NCBI GenBank assembly: GCA_964471825.1
Contig: CAYYKD010000009.1
Coordinates: 1-64,000, forward strand
DNA: 64,000 bases
Source of the DNA: CAYYKD01 sp964471825
GTDB taxonomy: Bacteria > Spirochaetota > GWE2-31-10 > CAYYKD01
Direction of reading: 5' to 3'
The position numbers and the translations under genes were made by a program. The first letter of the stretch is position 1. Each line of letters starts with the position of its first letter. This document shows, in pieces, positions 10,001 through 18,495 of the stretch. Under the pieces are notes generated by a model. The model made no database searches. It saw nothing but the letters and a program-made list of their open reading frames with translations, and was not told the origin of the DNA.

Positions 10001-11415
10001 AAATTAGGTGGTTTTTTGGATTTCATAGCAATAGGCGCTATATCCTGCATCTTGATATTTAGAGACTCAAGTGCAGATTCCTCAAGAAAACTACCCGTAC
10101 CGGCAGAACAGGCCTCATTCATTGCATAGTCAGAGGCAACTCCATTTGTCAAGAATGTATACTTTGCATCCTGACCGCCTATCTCAAATATTGTATCGAC
10201 CTCTTTGTCAAAATGAGCAGCGGCCTCTGCATGTGCTATTATTTCATTTATAATCCCATCTGTATCGGCGTGCAGTCCTGCTATATACCGACCTGACCCT
10301 GTGACACCTAAGCCATATATCTTTACAGATACACCTTTAAGCTGATCAAGAATTGCCTTGTAGCAATCTCTAGAGGCCTTAACCGGATTACCGTTTGTTC
10401 TAAGGTATATTGACTTGAGTATCCTATCATCGCTAACTCGAAATAGAACTGCCTTAGTCGTGGTAGAACCTACATCCAACCCAAGAACACACTCATCACC
10501 ATCTTTAGGATCTGCATAGGGCATCTCCTTAAAGTCCACCATATCTTCAAACATAGATAACGGTTTTAGAAAATCAAAGGAAGAGGTAAATGGCTTGTAG
10601 AGATTATTTTTATCCGGTACTATATCCTGTTTTACCCTTAAAGCCCATATCGCTGCACCTAGAGCTTCGAAATATGAGGCCTCTTTAGGTACAGTTACTT
10701 CTTCAACTGTCTCTTTAATAAAATCTACTACAACATCATTCTGAGCCGTCCCGCCAACCATCATTATTCTTTTTGAACCAATCTTAGCAATCAGCTCCTC
10801 AATTTTTTTTGCTATCATTTTTGACAGACCTGCTGCAACATCAGCAATACTCTCACCCTTATTTAGAGCATGTGTACAATCAGATTTACAAAAAACAGAA
10901 CATCGACCTGATAATTCATGCGGATTAGTTGAGGTCTTCGACATCGATATTGCATCTTCGATACTTACATTCATCCTTCTTATCTGCTGAAGAAAGAACT
11001 CACCCGTTCCTGAAGCACATTTGTTACCGGAACTGACTCTTGCAATTTTGCCCTTTTTATCGATTTCATAAACTATAAATGACTCTCCACCTGCTGAGAC
11101 AATTGCATCATAGTGTTGTTTACCATGATTTAGATAATTATATGCTATCTCAGCTGCTTCAGGTTCAGTAATTGAGGATATGTTTAATAGTTGCCTGAAT
11201 TTCCTTCCGGTAACTGCCATAAATTTGTTATTAAGATCATAGGAATCTATATATTTTGAAAGTGTACCCTTTGGATCACCTTCATGGGGGATTACGGTTG
11301 TATTCTCAACTGTAACAATACTATTTTTACTTTTTAACTCAACAATAGAAATAGTAGATGCTCCCAGGCAAATTCCCAATGACTCACCATCGTGCATTAT
11401 CTGACTTTTTTTCAT
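7075..11415 (-). CDS. Large fused 2-hydroxyacyl-CoA dehydratase activase-type protein
   Basis: A 1446-residue protein with two ASKHA-type ATPase modules of the BadF/BadG/BcrA/BcrD family and a C-terminal dehydratase-like part (DUF2229 type). Module 1 (residues 1-275) begins with a weakened phosphate loop, GICLGASTIS, and carries the cluster-ligand regions KCASGTGEF and SGRCSVFC. Module 2 (about 305-580) has the standard LGLDVGSTTTKAVLF, ACSAGTGSF and FSDQCAAF. The remainder contains Cys-rich stretches such as LVSAGGCCRVGQ and GPFGCMNSRM. Small activases transfer ATP-driven electrons to radical dehydratases. The large fused form is common in anaerobes but its substrate is not established, so no pathway is assigned. 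AGAGG lies before the ATG. It stands alone between spacers. Confidence 0.88.
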   Translation of the reverse strand: MKKSQIMHDGESLGICLGASTISIVELKSKNSIVTVENTTVIPHEGDPKGTLSKYIDSYDLNNKFMAVTGRKFRQLLNISSITEPEAAEIAYNYLNHGKQHYDAIVSAGGESFIVYEIDKKGKIARVSSGNKCASGTGEFFLQQIRRMNVSIEDAISMSKTSTNPHELSGRCSVFCKSDCTHALNKGESIADVAAGLSKMIAKKIEELIAKIGSKRIMMVGGTAQNDVVVDFIKETVEEVTVPKEASYFEALGAAIWALRVKQDIVPDKNNLYKPFTSSFDFLKPLSMFEDMVDFKEMPYADPKDGDECVLGLDVGSTTTKAVLFRVSDDRILKSIYLRTNGNPVKASRDCYKAILDQLKGVSVKIYGLGVTGSGRYIAGLHADTDGIINEIIAHAEAAAHFDKEVDTIFEIGGQDAKYTFLTNGVASDYAMNEACSAGTGSFLEESALESLNIKMQDIAPIAMKSKKPPNFSDQCAAFISSDIKTAFQEGLEKNDIVAGLVYSICINYINRVKGARQTGKKVFMQGGVCYNKAVPVAMAALTGRQIIVPPEPGLMGAFGVALEIKNMINAGFLEKKDFNLQELFEREVGYGDSFKCQGLAENCDRKCDISMILVMGKKIPFGGACNKYYNIAHKIKHDIDHLNHVEKRRELLYERFTLKNHNLKEDAIIVGINRSFQTNTLYPFYYNFFNELGCKVVLSDSPVEGASDKGLTSYCLSGQIALGMFADLLEKKPDYIFMPQIMEMNVSKQEEYRKEFQTVCMFVQGEAFYQRATFLKDRKNPPKMLMPALNFMSGFDSQESVFISVAKEMGFSSEEGKKAHAIAYQKQSEFFLALKEEGRKILKSLESDPSKVAIVLFGRPYNAFASETNKGVPFKFASRGIEIIPYDFLPYEDEDNYKGTYWEMGQRIIKAARIVKRHPQLFGCYLTNFLCALDSMMVPHFRDLMNTKPSLTIEVDGHTADAGVNTRIEAFMDVVRNYLKMSDRIKDIESTFIRAETKLDTSGNVAFIDSSGISFSFKDHRVKVIVPSMGDLFNRGAAAAFRAQGWNAEALPVCDREALDLGRSVTTSKECLPIINIIGEVLKYLKYRKNPDEKLAVFLVSAGGCCRVGQYEILMKTTIDKLKLKDVAVITLANDNGYAGLGVSFRIDALKILYASDIMDDIRSAIKALAVDKQNASTIFQEEYNKILGSIDRTNKVPFYKQIKLTVDRLKTIKLETPIEDAKYIGVVGEIFVRRDHFSLMGIPDKLAEKKFVMLDAHITEWVRYVDFLVSIKMFETRSTLLGKIESIVSNMIHKYHEKRQKRLFSKTGLYEYETLKIKEYLDHSTHIFPLTLTGEPGLSTGASMYHLIDKYCGVINVGPFGCMNSRMTEAVTTADMTVSGKEEAIKNAGRTASYENVKNDIDILPFLSVECDGNPFSQILEARLETFMLQANRLHESMRKNKNI

Positions 11416-11584
11416 AATTTAACCTCTGATTTTTCAAAACAAGTGAAAATAAAAACCACAGGATAATATAATAGTTTGTAAAAAAAATCAAGATTAAACA
11501 CAATTATCAAAACACAATTATTAAAAAATAAGAAAAATGAGTTTACAGCTATAGTTTACAGAATATTTTAAAACTATGTTCTAT

Positions 11585-11622
11585 AGAGATCAATCATCAC
11601 TAAAGAGATCAATCATCACTAA
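11585..11622. repeat. 19-bp perfect tandem duplication
   Basis: The unit AGAGATCAATCATCACTAA is repeated twice without a gap in the spacer before thrC. About 75 bases to the left (11496-11521), AAACACAATTAT also occurs twice. Confidence 0.85.
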
Positions 11623-11654
11623 ATAACCATTTGTATATTATCAACTGGAATATA

Positions 11655-11683
11655 TTGACATTTAAGATTTTTTAATTTATCTA
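11655..11683 (+). promoter_or_regulatory. Likely promoter of threonine synthase
   Basis: TTGACA (11655-11660) and TATCTA (11678-11683) are 17 bases apart, about 57 bases before the chosen thrC start. The rest of the 324-base spacer (11416-11739) is AT-rich and holds two short tandem duplications. I see no T-box, riboswitch or small gene in it. Confidence 0.5.
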
Positions 11684-11739
11684 AAGAGCACTTCTAAAAA
11701 GTCTATAGATAAACAAATTGTGACAATGTGAGGTTAATT

Positions 11740-12846
11740 ATGATTGAATTGGTGTGTAAAAAATGTAATAATTCATATAGCAATAATGAGTTAATATGGA
11801 AATGTAAATGTGACGGCCTACTTGATATTCAAATAGATCTAAAAAAGGTCAAATTAAATCTTGCTAATCGAAAAGACACAATTTTAAAATATCGAGAACT
11901 AATACCGGTTAATAACGATAATAATATCATTTCATTTAACGAATACTTCACACCTGTAAATTCAATTCAACATAACGATAGAACTATAAATCTCAAATCA
12001 GATTATCTATTAACTACAGGCTCCTACAAAGATAGAGGTGCCATGACACTCATAAGTAAAATTAGAGAACTGGGAGTTACAAGTATTGTTGAGGATTCAT
12101 CTGGAAACGCCGGATCATCCATTGCAACCTATGCAGGTAGGTCAGATATTAATTGTGAGATATATCTATCAAATAATACCCCTCAAGGAAAAATTGATCA
12201 AATCAGATCTACGGGGTCAGAGGTCGTAATAATAGATGGAGATAGGAATACCCTGGCTAAGGCTGTCCTTCAAAGAGCAAATGATCTTTACTATGCAAGC
12301 CATTCATGGAATCCATTCTTTTTTCATGGAACAAAGACCTGTGCATACGAGATAGCAGAACAGTACAGAAACAGACTCCCCGAGTCAATATATATCCCTG
12401 TAGGGAACGGCACTCTAATTATTGGTCTTTACATAGGTTTCAGTGAGCTTCTAAAACTCAAATTAATAGATCAGATTCCAAAACTAATTGGAGTTCAGTC
12501 AGAGAACTGTAATACCGTCTACAAAAAATGGACTGATAATAATCCGGATTTGAAAAACAAATTTGAACTTACTTACACTAGAACTATTGCAGATGGAATA
12601 GCTGTTGGAGATCCGGTTAGAATCTCAGATATTATCGAAGCTGTAACTAAATCAGACGGTCAAGTTATAACTGTTAGTGAATCAGAAATCCTCGATGCGT
12701 ATTCAATACTTCTATCAAAAGGGTTCTTTGTTGAGCCAACCTCTGCTGTCAGTTTAGCCGGAGTTCTCAAGTCATCAGATCATGGTAACAACCTGGTTAT
12801 TCTCACAGGTCACGGCCTAAAAACAGGAGTTAAAAAGTTATATTAG
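11740..12846 (+). CDS. thrC: Threonine synthase
   Basis: A PLP enzyme that converts O-phosphohomoserine to threonine. The N terminus carries a small zinc-ribbon-like segment (CKKCNNSY then WKCKCDG). The PLP lysine lies in TGSYKDRGAM and the substrate-binding SSGNAGSS follows; the glycine-rich PVGNGTLI loop is the phosphate-binding region. It is 368 residues from this start, near the size of the short family form. I chose ATG at 11740 because TGAGG lies at the right distance before it. A GTG four codons earlier (11728) would place that motif inside the gene. It is transcribed alone from the promoter at 11655. Confidence 0.9.
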   Translation: MIELVCKKCNNSYSNNELIWKCKCDGLLDIQIDLKKVKLNLANRKDTILKYRELIPVNNDNNIISFNEYFTPVNSIQHNDRTINLKSDYLLTTGSYKDRGAMTLISKIRELGVTSIVEDSSGNAGSSIATYAGRSDINCEIYLSNNTPQGKIDQIRSTGSEVVIIDGDRNTLAKAVLQRANDLYYASHSWNPFFFHGTKTCAYEIAEQYRNRLPESIYIPVGNGTLIIGLYIGFSELLKLKLIDQIPKLIGVQSENCNTVYKKWTDNNPDLKNKFELTYTRTIADGIAVGDPVRISDIIEAVTKSDGQVITVSESEILDAYSILLSKGFFVEPTSAVSLAGVLKSSDHGNNLVILTGHGLKTGVKKLY

Positions 12847-12878
12847 GGCTAATTTATCTCTAGGCTAATATATCTCTA
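12847..12878. repeat. 16-bp near-perfect tandem duplication
   Basis: GGCTAATTTATCTCTA is followed at once by GGCTAATATATCTCTA (one difference), right after the thrC stop codon. Confidence 0.75.
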
Positions 12879-12915
12879 GCTAATTCAACTAATATATAAC
12901 CACAAGATATCATAT

Positions 12916-13323
12916 CTACTTTATACTATTTCTTACACAGGCAGAATATTTACGATCTTCGACCATTATGTGATTTTTCCACCAATTTCTAAGCTCCCTA
13001 TCGACTCTAATAATAAAGTACTCGGTCGCCCCCTTATTATAGAATTCTTTTTTTAAATCAACATAGTTTATAATAAACTGCTCATGCATTTTTTTATGAA
13101 CTTCATAATCCCTATATCCACAACTAACCATTAAAGACTCTTCAAGTTTAAAATGCTCATCTATATAATCGCTTAAGAAATCAATTACAATTTTAACTTT
13201 GCTCTTTGCTTCACCTGAATAAAGTGCAATTTCAAATTTATCTACAACGCTAAATATCAGTTTATGTTGTTCGTCAAGTTGTTCATGACCAACACTATAC
13301 TCATTTAACCATTCAAACGCCAT
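12916..13323 (-). CDS. Bacteriohemerythrin
   Basis: A non-heme diiron O2-binding protein of 135 residues, the usual single-domain size. The ligand set is visible: His in VGHEQLDEQH (the first His and the H of DEQH), HFKLEE, HKKMHEQF and the C-terminal HIMVED. The WLNEYSVGHEQLDEQH start is characteristic. In anaerobes such proteins buffer or sense oxygen; this role is inferred. GGAGG precedes the ATG. It lies 11 bases downstream of a small ABM-fold gene on the same strand and is probably co-transcribed with it. Confidence 0.93.
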   Translation of the reverse strand: MAFEWLNEYSVGHEQLDEQHKLIFSVVDKFEIALYSGEAKSKVKIVIDFLSDYIDEHFKLEESLMVSCGYRDYEVHKKMHEQFIINYVDLKKEFYNKGATEYFIIRVDRELRNWWKNHIMVEDRKYSACVRNSIK

Positions 13324-13334
13324 CTAGACCTCCA

Positions 13335-13634
13335 TCATGCTTCCTCATATGCTTCCAAGAAATATTCGCCTGATACAGGATCCTCTTCCAAAAAATCCTT
13401 GATATGTTCCATCAATAGTTTAAAGACACCGGTACGCATAAATAATTCTGCAGACTCTTTATTCTGCCATGACCCGATTGCAACAAATTCATTTATCGAT
13501 GGTCTTGAATACGCCTGTACCCTCATAAATCCCGGTTGACTTATTATCTGTGAATATACAATATTTTTCCATAGAGTCATCCCTTCATTCATTACACCTT
13601 CTTTAAAAATATATTTAACAATCGCATTATACAT
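13335..13634 (-). CDS. ABM-like dimeric alpha-beta barrel protein
   Basis: A 99-residue protein resembling the antibiotic-biosynthesis-monooxygenase (ABM) fold: an N-terminal strand (NAIVKYIFKEG), a helix with a Trp, then QPGFMRVQAYSR and FVAIGSWQNKESAELF, which is the typical W-x-s-x-eaf helix start. Members include heme-degrading enzymes and small oxygenases, but also proteins of unknown function, and no catalytic signature separates them here. It precedes the hemerythrin gene in one transcript, which suggests oxygen or heme handling. That link is inference. Confidence 0.65.
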   Translation of the reverse strand: MYNAIVKYIFKEGVMNEGMTLWKNIVYSQIISQPGFMRVQAYSRPSINEFVAIGSWQNKESAELFMRTGVFKLLMEHIKDFLEEDPVSGEYFLEAYEEA

Positions 13635-13842
13635 TACTTATAGCCCCCTTAACAAATATTAATCAAGTTAATCTTGAAAAAAGTTCATCACTAAACAATA
13701 TTATACTAATAAAAATAATTAAACAATAGTTTTTAAATAGTTTTTATTTAAATAGTTTTTAAATAAAAGTATTTTTTGATTGAATTATGTTTAAAAGAAT
13801 GATATAAGAAATTAACTATTGAAGAATAAAAGGCAGGAAATT

Positions 13843-14385
13843 ATGAGAAATATGATTCACAGATATGTTATGGATTTAACAGGTGACAGAATGGCATCAG
13901 GTTATTCACACTGTCAAAGGGTTTATCACCTTGCTAGAGAACTTGAAGAAAATTACGATGATGATGTTCTATATGCATCATGCTTTCTACATGATCTTGT
14001 TGTTGGAGATGACGGACATAGAAAGTCCGCAATTAAGGCTGAGCAGATTCTACATGAAGTAGGTTTCCCGGCAGATAAGATATCTATGGTTGTTGAAGCA
14101 ATTGAATCACATTGGCCTGGCTCTAGACCTAAGACAACTGAAGCTAAGATGTTACATGATGCAAATCTTCTTGATTCACTAGGTGCAATTGGTATAATAA
14201 GATTATCAGTTGGTTCTTTCTTCTGGCATCAAAAATATGGAATAAAGGATGTTCTTGAACTTATCAAATGGTATAGAAATAGAGCTACTGATCTAATTTT
14301 TGAAAAATCAAAAGAACTTGCTAAGATTAAGATTGATTTCATGGATAAGGCAATCAAAGAACTTGATGAGGAACAACATTTATAG
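13843..14385 (+). CDS. HD-domain phosphohydrolase
   Basis: A 180-residue HD-superfamily metal phosphohydrolase. His in GYSHCQRVYHLA, the HD pair in CFLHDLVVGDD and a downstream Asp in LHDANLLDSLGA give the H...HD...D metal set. It resembles small uncharacterised hydrolases rather than HD-GYP or RelA-type enzymes, so the substrate is unknown. I chose ATG 13843 because GGCAGGA sits six bases before it; a TTG eight codons upstream lacks such a site. A LUD-domain gene starts one base after its stop codon, so they are co-transcribed. Confidence 0.8.
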   Translation: MRNMIHRYVMDLTGDRMASGYSHCQRVYHLARELEENYDDDVLYASCFLHDLVVGDDGHRKSAIKAEQILHEVGFPADKISMVVEAIESHWPGSRPKTTEAKMLHDANLLDSLGAIGIIRLSVGSFFWHQKYGIKDVLELIKWYRNRATDLIFEKSKELAKIKIDFMDKAIKELDEEQHL

Positions 14386-14386
14386 T

Positions 14387-15028
14387 ATGATAGAGTTAGA
14401 AAAATACTCAGGAATAATGTTAGAAAGAGCTGCTTCCGCTTTACTTAAAAACAACTTTGGTGTAGTAGTATGTAAGGATAGAGTGGAAGCTCTTTATAAT
14501 TTAAAGAAAAATATCCCAATTAATGCAAAAATTGGATTTGGCGGATCAAAAACTCTTGAACAGATTGGTTTTTTTAAAGAGTTTGAACCATTTAAATACC
14601 TTAATATTCTAAACAGAAACAAGGAAGGGTTAAACCATGATCAAAAAAATAAAATACAACAGGAAGGATTAACGGCAGATGTTTTTGTATCGTCTGCTAA
14701 TGCCCTAAGCATTTCCGGTGAGTTAGTCCTTATTGATAAATGGGGAAATCGTTCTGCAGCAATGACCTATGGTCCTAAATTACGGATATTTGTAATTGGT
14801 AAAAATAAAATAACAAGCAATCTTGAATTAGCACTAGATCGAGCAAAGAACAAAGCTGCAGTAATAAATAATATTAGATTTGACACAAAAAACCCTTGTA
14901 CACTATCAGGAAAATGTATGGATTGCAATAGTGAGAACAGAATCTGCGGAGTAACAACAATAATACACAGAGCTATCCCGCCGCAATCAATAATAGTAAT
15001 CTTGATCGATGAGGACTTAGGATTCTAA
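14387..15028 (+). CDS. LUD-domain protein (LutC-like)
   Basis: A 213-residue protein of the LUD (DUF162) family, related to the LutC subunit of lactate oxidation and to free-standing anaerobe proteins. The glycine-rich IGFGGSKTLEQIG, then VSSANALSISGELVLIDKWG, are family hallmarks. A C-terminal Cys cluster (NPCTLSGKCMDCNSENRIC) may bind metal or Fe-S. No lutA or lutB lies nearby, so lactate use cannot be claimed. The start is ATG 14387, directly after the HD gene's stop codon. An in-frame extension back to 14300 would overlap the HD gene and is rejected. Confidence 0.8.
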   Translation: MIELEKYSGIMLERAASALLKNNFGVVVCKDRVEALYNLKKNIPINAKIGFGGSKTLEQIGFFKEFEPFKYLNILNRNKEGLNHDQKNKIQQEGLTADVFVSSANALSISGELVLIDKWGNRSAAMTYGPKLRIFVIGKNKITSNLELALDRAKNKAAVINNIRFDTKNPCTLSGKCMDCNSENRICGVTTIIHRAIPPQSIIVILIDEDLGF

Positions 15029-15039
15029 AAGGAGGTTAT

Positions 15040-15420
15040 ATGAAAATTCAAATCATATCACAAAATGCACCTCAGGCTATAGGACCATATAGTCAAGCAA
15101 TAAGAACCGGCAATCTCTTGTTTATCTCAGGACAAATCCCATTAGATAAAGATGGAAATCTTGTTGAGGGGTCTATCGAAACACAAACGAATCAATGTCT
15201 TAATAACATTTCAGAAATCTTGAAAACTTCCGGATTGAAAATTGACAATGTTGTTAAAACAACAATTTTTCTAAAAGATATTTCAAACTTTACAGAGGTA
15301 AATAAAATATACGGTAATTTCTTTGAAGGAACAATTTTTCCAGCCAGATCAACTGTTGAGGTATCAAGATTACCAAAAAATGTTGATATTGAGATCGAAG
15401 TAATTGCTGAATTTAATTAA
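15040..15420 (+). CDS. ridA: RidA-family enamine/imine deaminase
   Basis: Hydrolyses reactive 2-aminoacrylate-type enamines released by PLP enzymes, protecting cells from metabolite damage. The 126-residue chain contains APQAIGPYSQA, LLFISGQIP, and FPARSTVEVSRLP with the catalytic Arg, followed by a C-terminal Glu-rich strand (IEIEVIAEF). AAAGGAGG stands before the ATG. It ends the HD-LUD-RidA set, 11 bases after the LUD gene. Threonine synthase, one likely PLP neighbour, is 3 kb away. Confidence 0.95.
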   Translation: MKIQIISQNAPQAIGPYSQAIRTGNLLFISGQIPLDKDGNLVEGSIETQTNQCLNNISEILKTSGLKIDNVVKTTIFLKDISNFTEVNKIYGNFFEGTIFPARSTVEVSRLPKNVDIEIEVIAEFN

Positions 15421-15426
15421 TCAAAA

Positions 15427-15861
15427 CTACTTCTTATCCTTTGGACTGTGATGTGGAATATACGGTACTTTTTTAGTTCGGCCGTTTCTGTCAAAGATTA
15501 CACCTTCACCCCATCTAATCATATCAGGAACTTCTTTTTGAATCCAATCTTTAATCATCTCAAGGGTAGTAACAAACCTGGATATTAGTCTAAGAATGTT
15601 TATATAATCTTCATCATGCCCCAACCTATAGATCTCTATATAATCAGTCTCATCCGGTGAATGTAAAAAAGGACATACAATAATAAATTTAATCTGACTG
15701 AGTTGATAAATATTATATGCATTAATTGTTATAGGAACAGCCTGACCTTTCATAAGATTAAATGACAAAACAGACTGGCACTCTTCTTTACCAACATCAA
15801 TCTCTTCAATCATCTTATCCATAACCATTCTTAAATTATTATAAAGCATCTTATCCGCCAT
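15427..15861 (-). CDS. Conserved-looking protein of unknown function
   Basis: A 144-residue soluble protein with no motif I recognise. It has an amphipathic N-terminal helix, a central hydrophobic strand region (IKFIIVCPFLHSPDE), a helix around MIKDWIQKEVPDM and a basic tail. It converges on ridA with six bases between the stop codons and no terminator hairpin. No Shine-Dalgarno sequence is visible before its ATG. Confidence 0.6.
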   Translation of the reverse strand: MADKMLYNNLRMVMDKMIEEIDVGKEECQSVLSFNLMKGQAVPITINAYNIYQLSQIKFIIVCPFLHSPDETDYIEIYRLGHDEDYINILRLISRFVTTLEMIKDWIQKEVPDMIRWGEGVIFDRNGRTKKVPYIPHHSPKDKK

Positions 15862-15997
15862 TTTTTTAATGCAAATCTAACTAATTTGATGTTGCAGTTT
15901 TTTATATTTCTTAGTTTTTATATATTAACAAATTTACAATAAAAATCAAAGGAAAATAAATATATTTTTTTTGTAATTAAAATCTACTTAAATTGTT

Positions 15998-17551
15998 TTA
16001 AAAATTTCTAATAATCCGATTTCCTACAACTAATCCGGAATTTAAAACACAATTGATTCCACCGCCGGTCTGAGCATCATGTCCAACAAGATGAAGATTT
16101 TTCAATTTTAACCTTGATCCGGGCCTATTAAATCCAAACTGTTCAACAATATGATCTGAGCCCACCATTCCACCGTAAGCATTTCCTGAATAATGTTTCA
16201 TAGTTCTAGGAGTTGCCGAAAAAATCAACTCCCGTTTATCTAGTGGAATTCCGGTTAATAATGCGATCTTATTAACAACTTTATCTTGAAATTCCTTCTT
16301 TTTTGAGTAGTAGACCTTATTATCCATATCTGCCCATTTCTGATAAGAATCATATGTAGCAATCGCAATGCTGCTCTTTCCTTTAGTTGAAGACCCCTCT
16401 TCAAGCATCGAGTAATTTGTTATTATATAAAACTTATCATCTCCACAGTCATCATTAAAAACACTCATCATATCAACAGAGTTGCTAAACATAGTTGTAG
16501 GTGACTTAAACCCATACTCTCTAATATCAAAAGGCAAACCAAGATAAACCTGAAATATACTCTTTGAAGAAATATATTCATGAGTCTCTATCTGTTTGAT
16601 ATGCTGACTTTTTAATAAAGAATTTGAAGTTGTATAAGCATCGGCATTAGAAATAACGAATTTTGCATAATGCTCTTCACCATCGGCTAGCCTCACACCA
16701 ACCGCTGTATTTCTCTCGATTATTATTTCATCTACATTTGATCTAAAATACATCTCTCCGCCATTCCCGGTTATCTTTTTAATCAATGCATCGATAAGAG
16801 TTTGAAGTCCACCGCATACCCATACAGGTTTTTTCATAAAAAACTGATAAATCAAAGGTCCACCGACAATAGCTGATGCTTTTTCTGCCGGTAATAAGAG
16901 ACACATGGCGGAAATAAGTGAAATAACAAATTTAAGTTCTTTATTCTCTATCTTTGCAAGAATATCTGCAAAGGTTCGATTAATGTTGTCCCTCATGGCA
17001 GGGTAAAAAAGATATCCTAGTTTACTTGTTATGCTTTTTTCCTTAGCTAAAAGGCAGATTGCTGAAATAAGATCAACAAGATGCGGCATAGTATTATTGG
17101 CCTCAAGTTTTAAGAGTCTATATAAATTCCTGGTTATCTTATAGCTTTTATCATATATATCTTTTATGTTAGTAAGTTCGTCCGGAAAGTAGTTTTGAAA
17201 TGAATCTAGTGAGTTTGACTCTCCTGAATTTATAAGATATCTTTTATCTATCTTATCACCATTAAACAGTATTGCCTCAAAAACATGCTCTAGATAAGTT
17301 GTTTTTACATCTGTAATGCCAAGATTTGCCAGATTGTTATAATTAAAATCCCTCTCAAAAAAATCATATAAAATATGAGTGGAGCCCTCAAAGTAATACT
17401 CACCCCGTTTAAAACTATTTACATAACCACCCGGATGAGCTAACCTTTCAAATATTTTTACTTTATAACCCTTCTGAGCAAGATAGGCACCGGCAGAAAG
17501 ACCGCCTATTCCAGAACCAATAATAATCACATCTTGTTTATATTTACCCAT
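15998..17551 (-). CDS. Phytoene desaturase/retinol saturase-like FAD oxidoreductase
   Basis: A 517-residue flavoprotein of the CrtI/RetSat superfamily. DVIIIGSGIGGLSAGAYLA is the dinucleotide-binding fold and FERLAHPGGYVNSF follows, as in CrtI relatives. The C-terminal HLVGHDAQTGGGINCVLNSG matches the family's terminal FAD motif. These enzymes saturate or desaturate isoprenoid-like chains; no phytoene synthase or other carotenoid gene is in the window, so the substrate is open. It follows a ferredoxin-nitroreductase gene on the same strand after a 113-base spacer and may be a separate unit. AGGTG precedes the ATG. Confidence 0.82.
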   Translation of the reverse strand: MGKYKQDVIIIGSGIGGLSAGAYLAQKGYKVKIFERLAHPGGYVNSFKRGEYYFEGSTHILYDFFERDFNYNNLANLGITDVKTTYLEHVFEAILFNGDKIDKRYLINSGESNSLDSFQNYFPDELTNIKDIYDKSYKITRNLYRLLKLEANNTMPHLVDLISAICLLAKEKSITSKLGYLFYPAMRDNINRTFADILAKIENKELKFVISLISAMCLLLPAEKASAIVGGPLIYQFFMKKPVWVCGGLQTLIDALIKKITGNGGEMYFRSNVDEIIIERNTAVGVRLADGEEHYAKFVISNADAYTTSNSLLKSQHIKQIETHEYISSKSIFQVYLGLPFDIREYGFKSPTTMFSNSVDMMSVFNDDCGDDKFYIITNYSMLEEGSSTKGKSSIAIATYDSYQKWADMDNKVYYSKKKEFQDKVVNKIALLTGIPLDKRELIFSATPRTMKHYSGNAYGGMVGSDHIVEQFGFNRPGSRLKLKNLHLVGHDAQTGGGINCVLNSGLVVGNRIIRNF

Positions 17552-17664
17552 TTAACACCTATTATATGTACATTTATTTATAATGCAATTTATATATTAT
17601 TAATTCACTTTAAAGTCAAGATTTCTTACAATTTTAAAGATATATTTTAAGCTAATTAACCCAT

Positions 17665-18495
17665 TTAAACTAATCTACAAAAAGTTCTTTGGTATTTAAT
17701 ATCAGGATATCCTGCAGTAAATGTTTCATATACCCTATGATTAAGTGGAATACCGGCAATTTCCTTTAATTTACGACTAGCATTAAACCCTTTTACCAGG
17801 AAACCATTAAAACAAGTCCCCAACCCAAGTGACTCTGCATAATAAAGACCAACCGTTGCCTTAATAATTGCATCCTGTTCTGGGACTGCACTTCTCTTGG
17901 TATCAGCATGAAATATCATAACCATTGGAGCATTATGTGTTAATATATCCTTATTCTCGTTTAAACTCTTTTTAAGTCTAGCACGATATCTAAATATCGT
18001 TTTAGTTAATGACACACCTAAAAAAACACAAAATATTGGAAAAGTTATTGGATTGAAAAAAACCTTGCTAAATGTGTGAAAAAATCTCATCATTTTAAAT
18101 GATAAATCTCTTATCTTTTGTTGTGAATTAATAACTGTTACATAAGTTGCCTGAGAGTTTGTTCCCGTTGGAGTATAGTTAAGCACATCAACGATATCTG
18201 CAACAATCTTGTCATCAACATGCTCTTCCCTATAATGCCTTACACTTCTTCTAGACCTCACAAGATTTATAAAATCAAACTTGAAACCATCAGAGACTTT
18301 GTTTATCTGCTCTATAGAAATACTATCAGAAGAGACCGCATTAACCGGACAAACTGCAATGCAATGTCCACATAGAGAACATTTCTTTTCAATTATATTC
18401 ATCTTCTCTTTGTCTATTGCATTAAAAAAACAATCCTTTACGCACAGTCCACATCTGGTGCATTTTTGCAGATCAATAATAGGGACACTACTCAT
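17665..18495 (-). CDS. Ferredoxin-nitroreductase fusion
   Basis: The N-terminal 60 residues form a two-cluster [4Fe-4S] ferredoxin: CTRCGLCVKDC and CSLCGHCIAVC. The rest is an FMN nitroreductase domain starting at SRRSVRHYREE (FMN phosphate contact), with the TGTNSQATYV loop and a C-terminal AGIPLNHRVYETFTAGYP. Such fusions are common in anaerobes and presumably deliver ferredoxin electrons to FMN for reduction of an unknown substrate. A hydrophobic stretch near residue 150 could contact the membrane. The start overlaps the end of the phzF-like gene by eight bases, and AGGAGG lies before its ATG, so the two are co-translated. Confidence 0.88.
   Translation of the reverse strand: MSSVPIIDLQKCTRCGLCVKDCFFNAIDKEKMNIIEKKCSLCGHCIAVCPVNAVSSDSISIEQINKVSDGFKFDFINLVRSRRSVRHYREEHVDDKIVADIVDVLNYTPTGTNSQATYVTVINSQQKIRDLSFKMMRFFHTFSKVFFNPITFPIFCVFLGVSLTKTIFRYRARLKKSLNENKDILTHNAPMVMIFHADTKRSAVPEQDAIIKATVGLYYAESLGLGTCFNGFLVKGFNASRKLKEIAGIPLNHRVYETFTAGYPDIKYQRTFCRLV

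Noticed and set aside
14300..14386. Longer start for the LUD protein
   Set aside because: It would overlap most of the HD gene's last 86 bases; ATG 14387 directly follows the HD stop codon.
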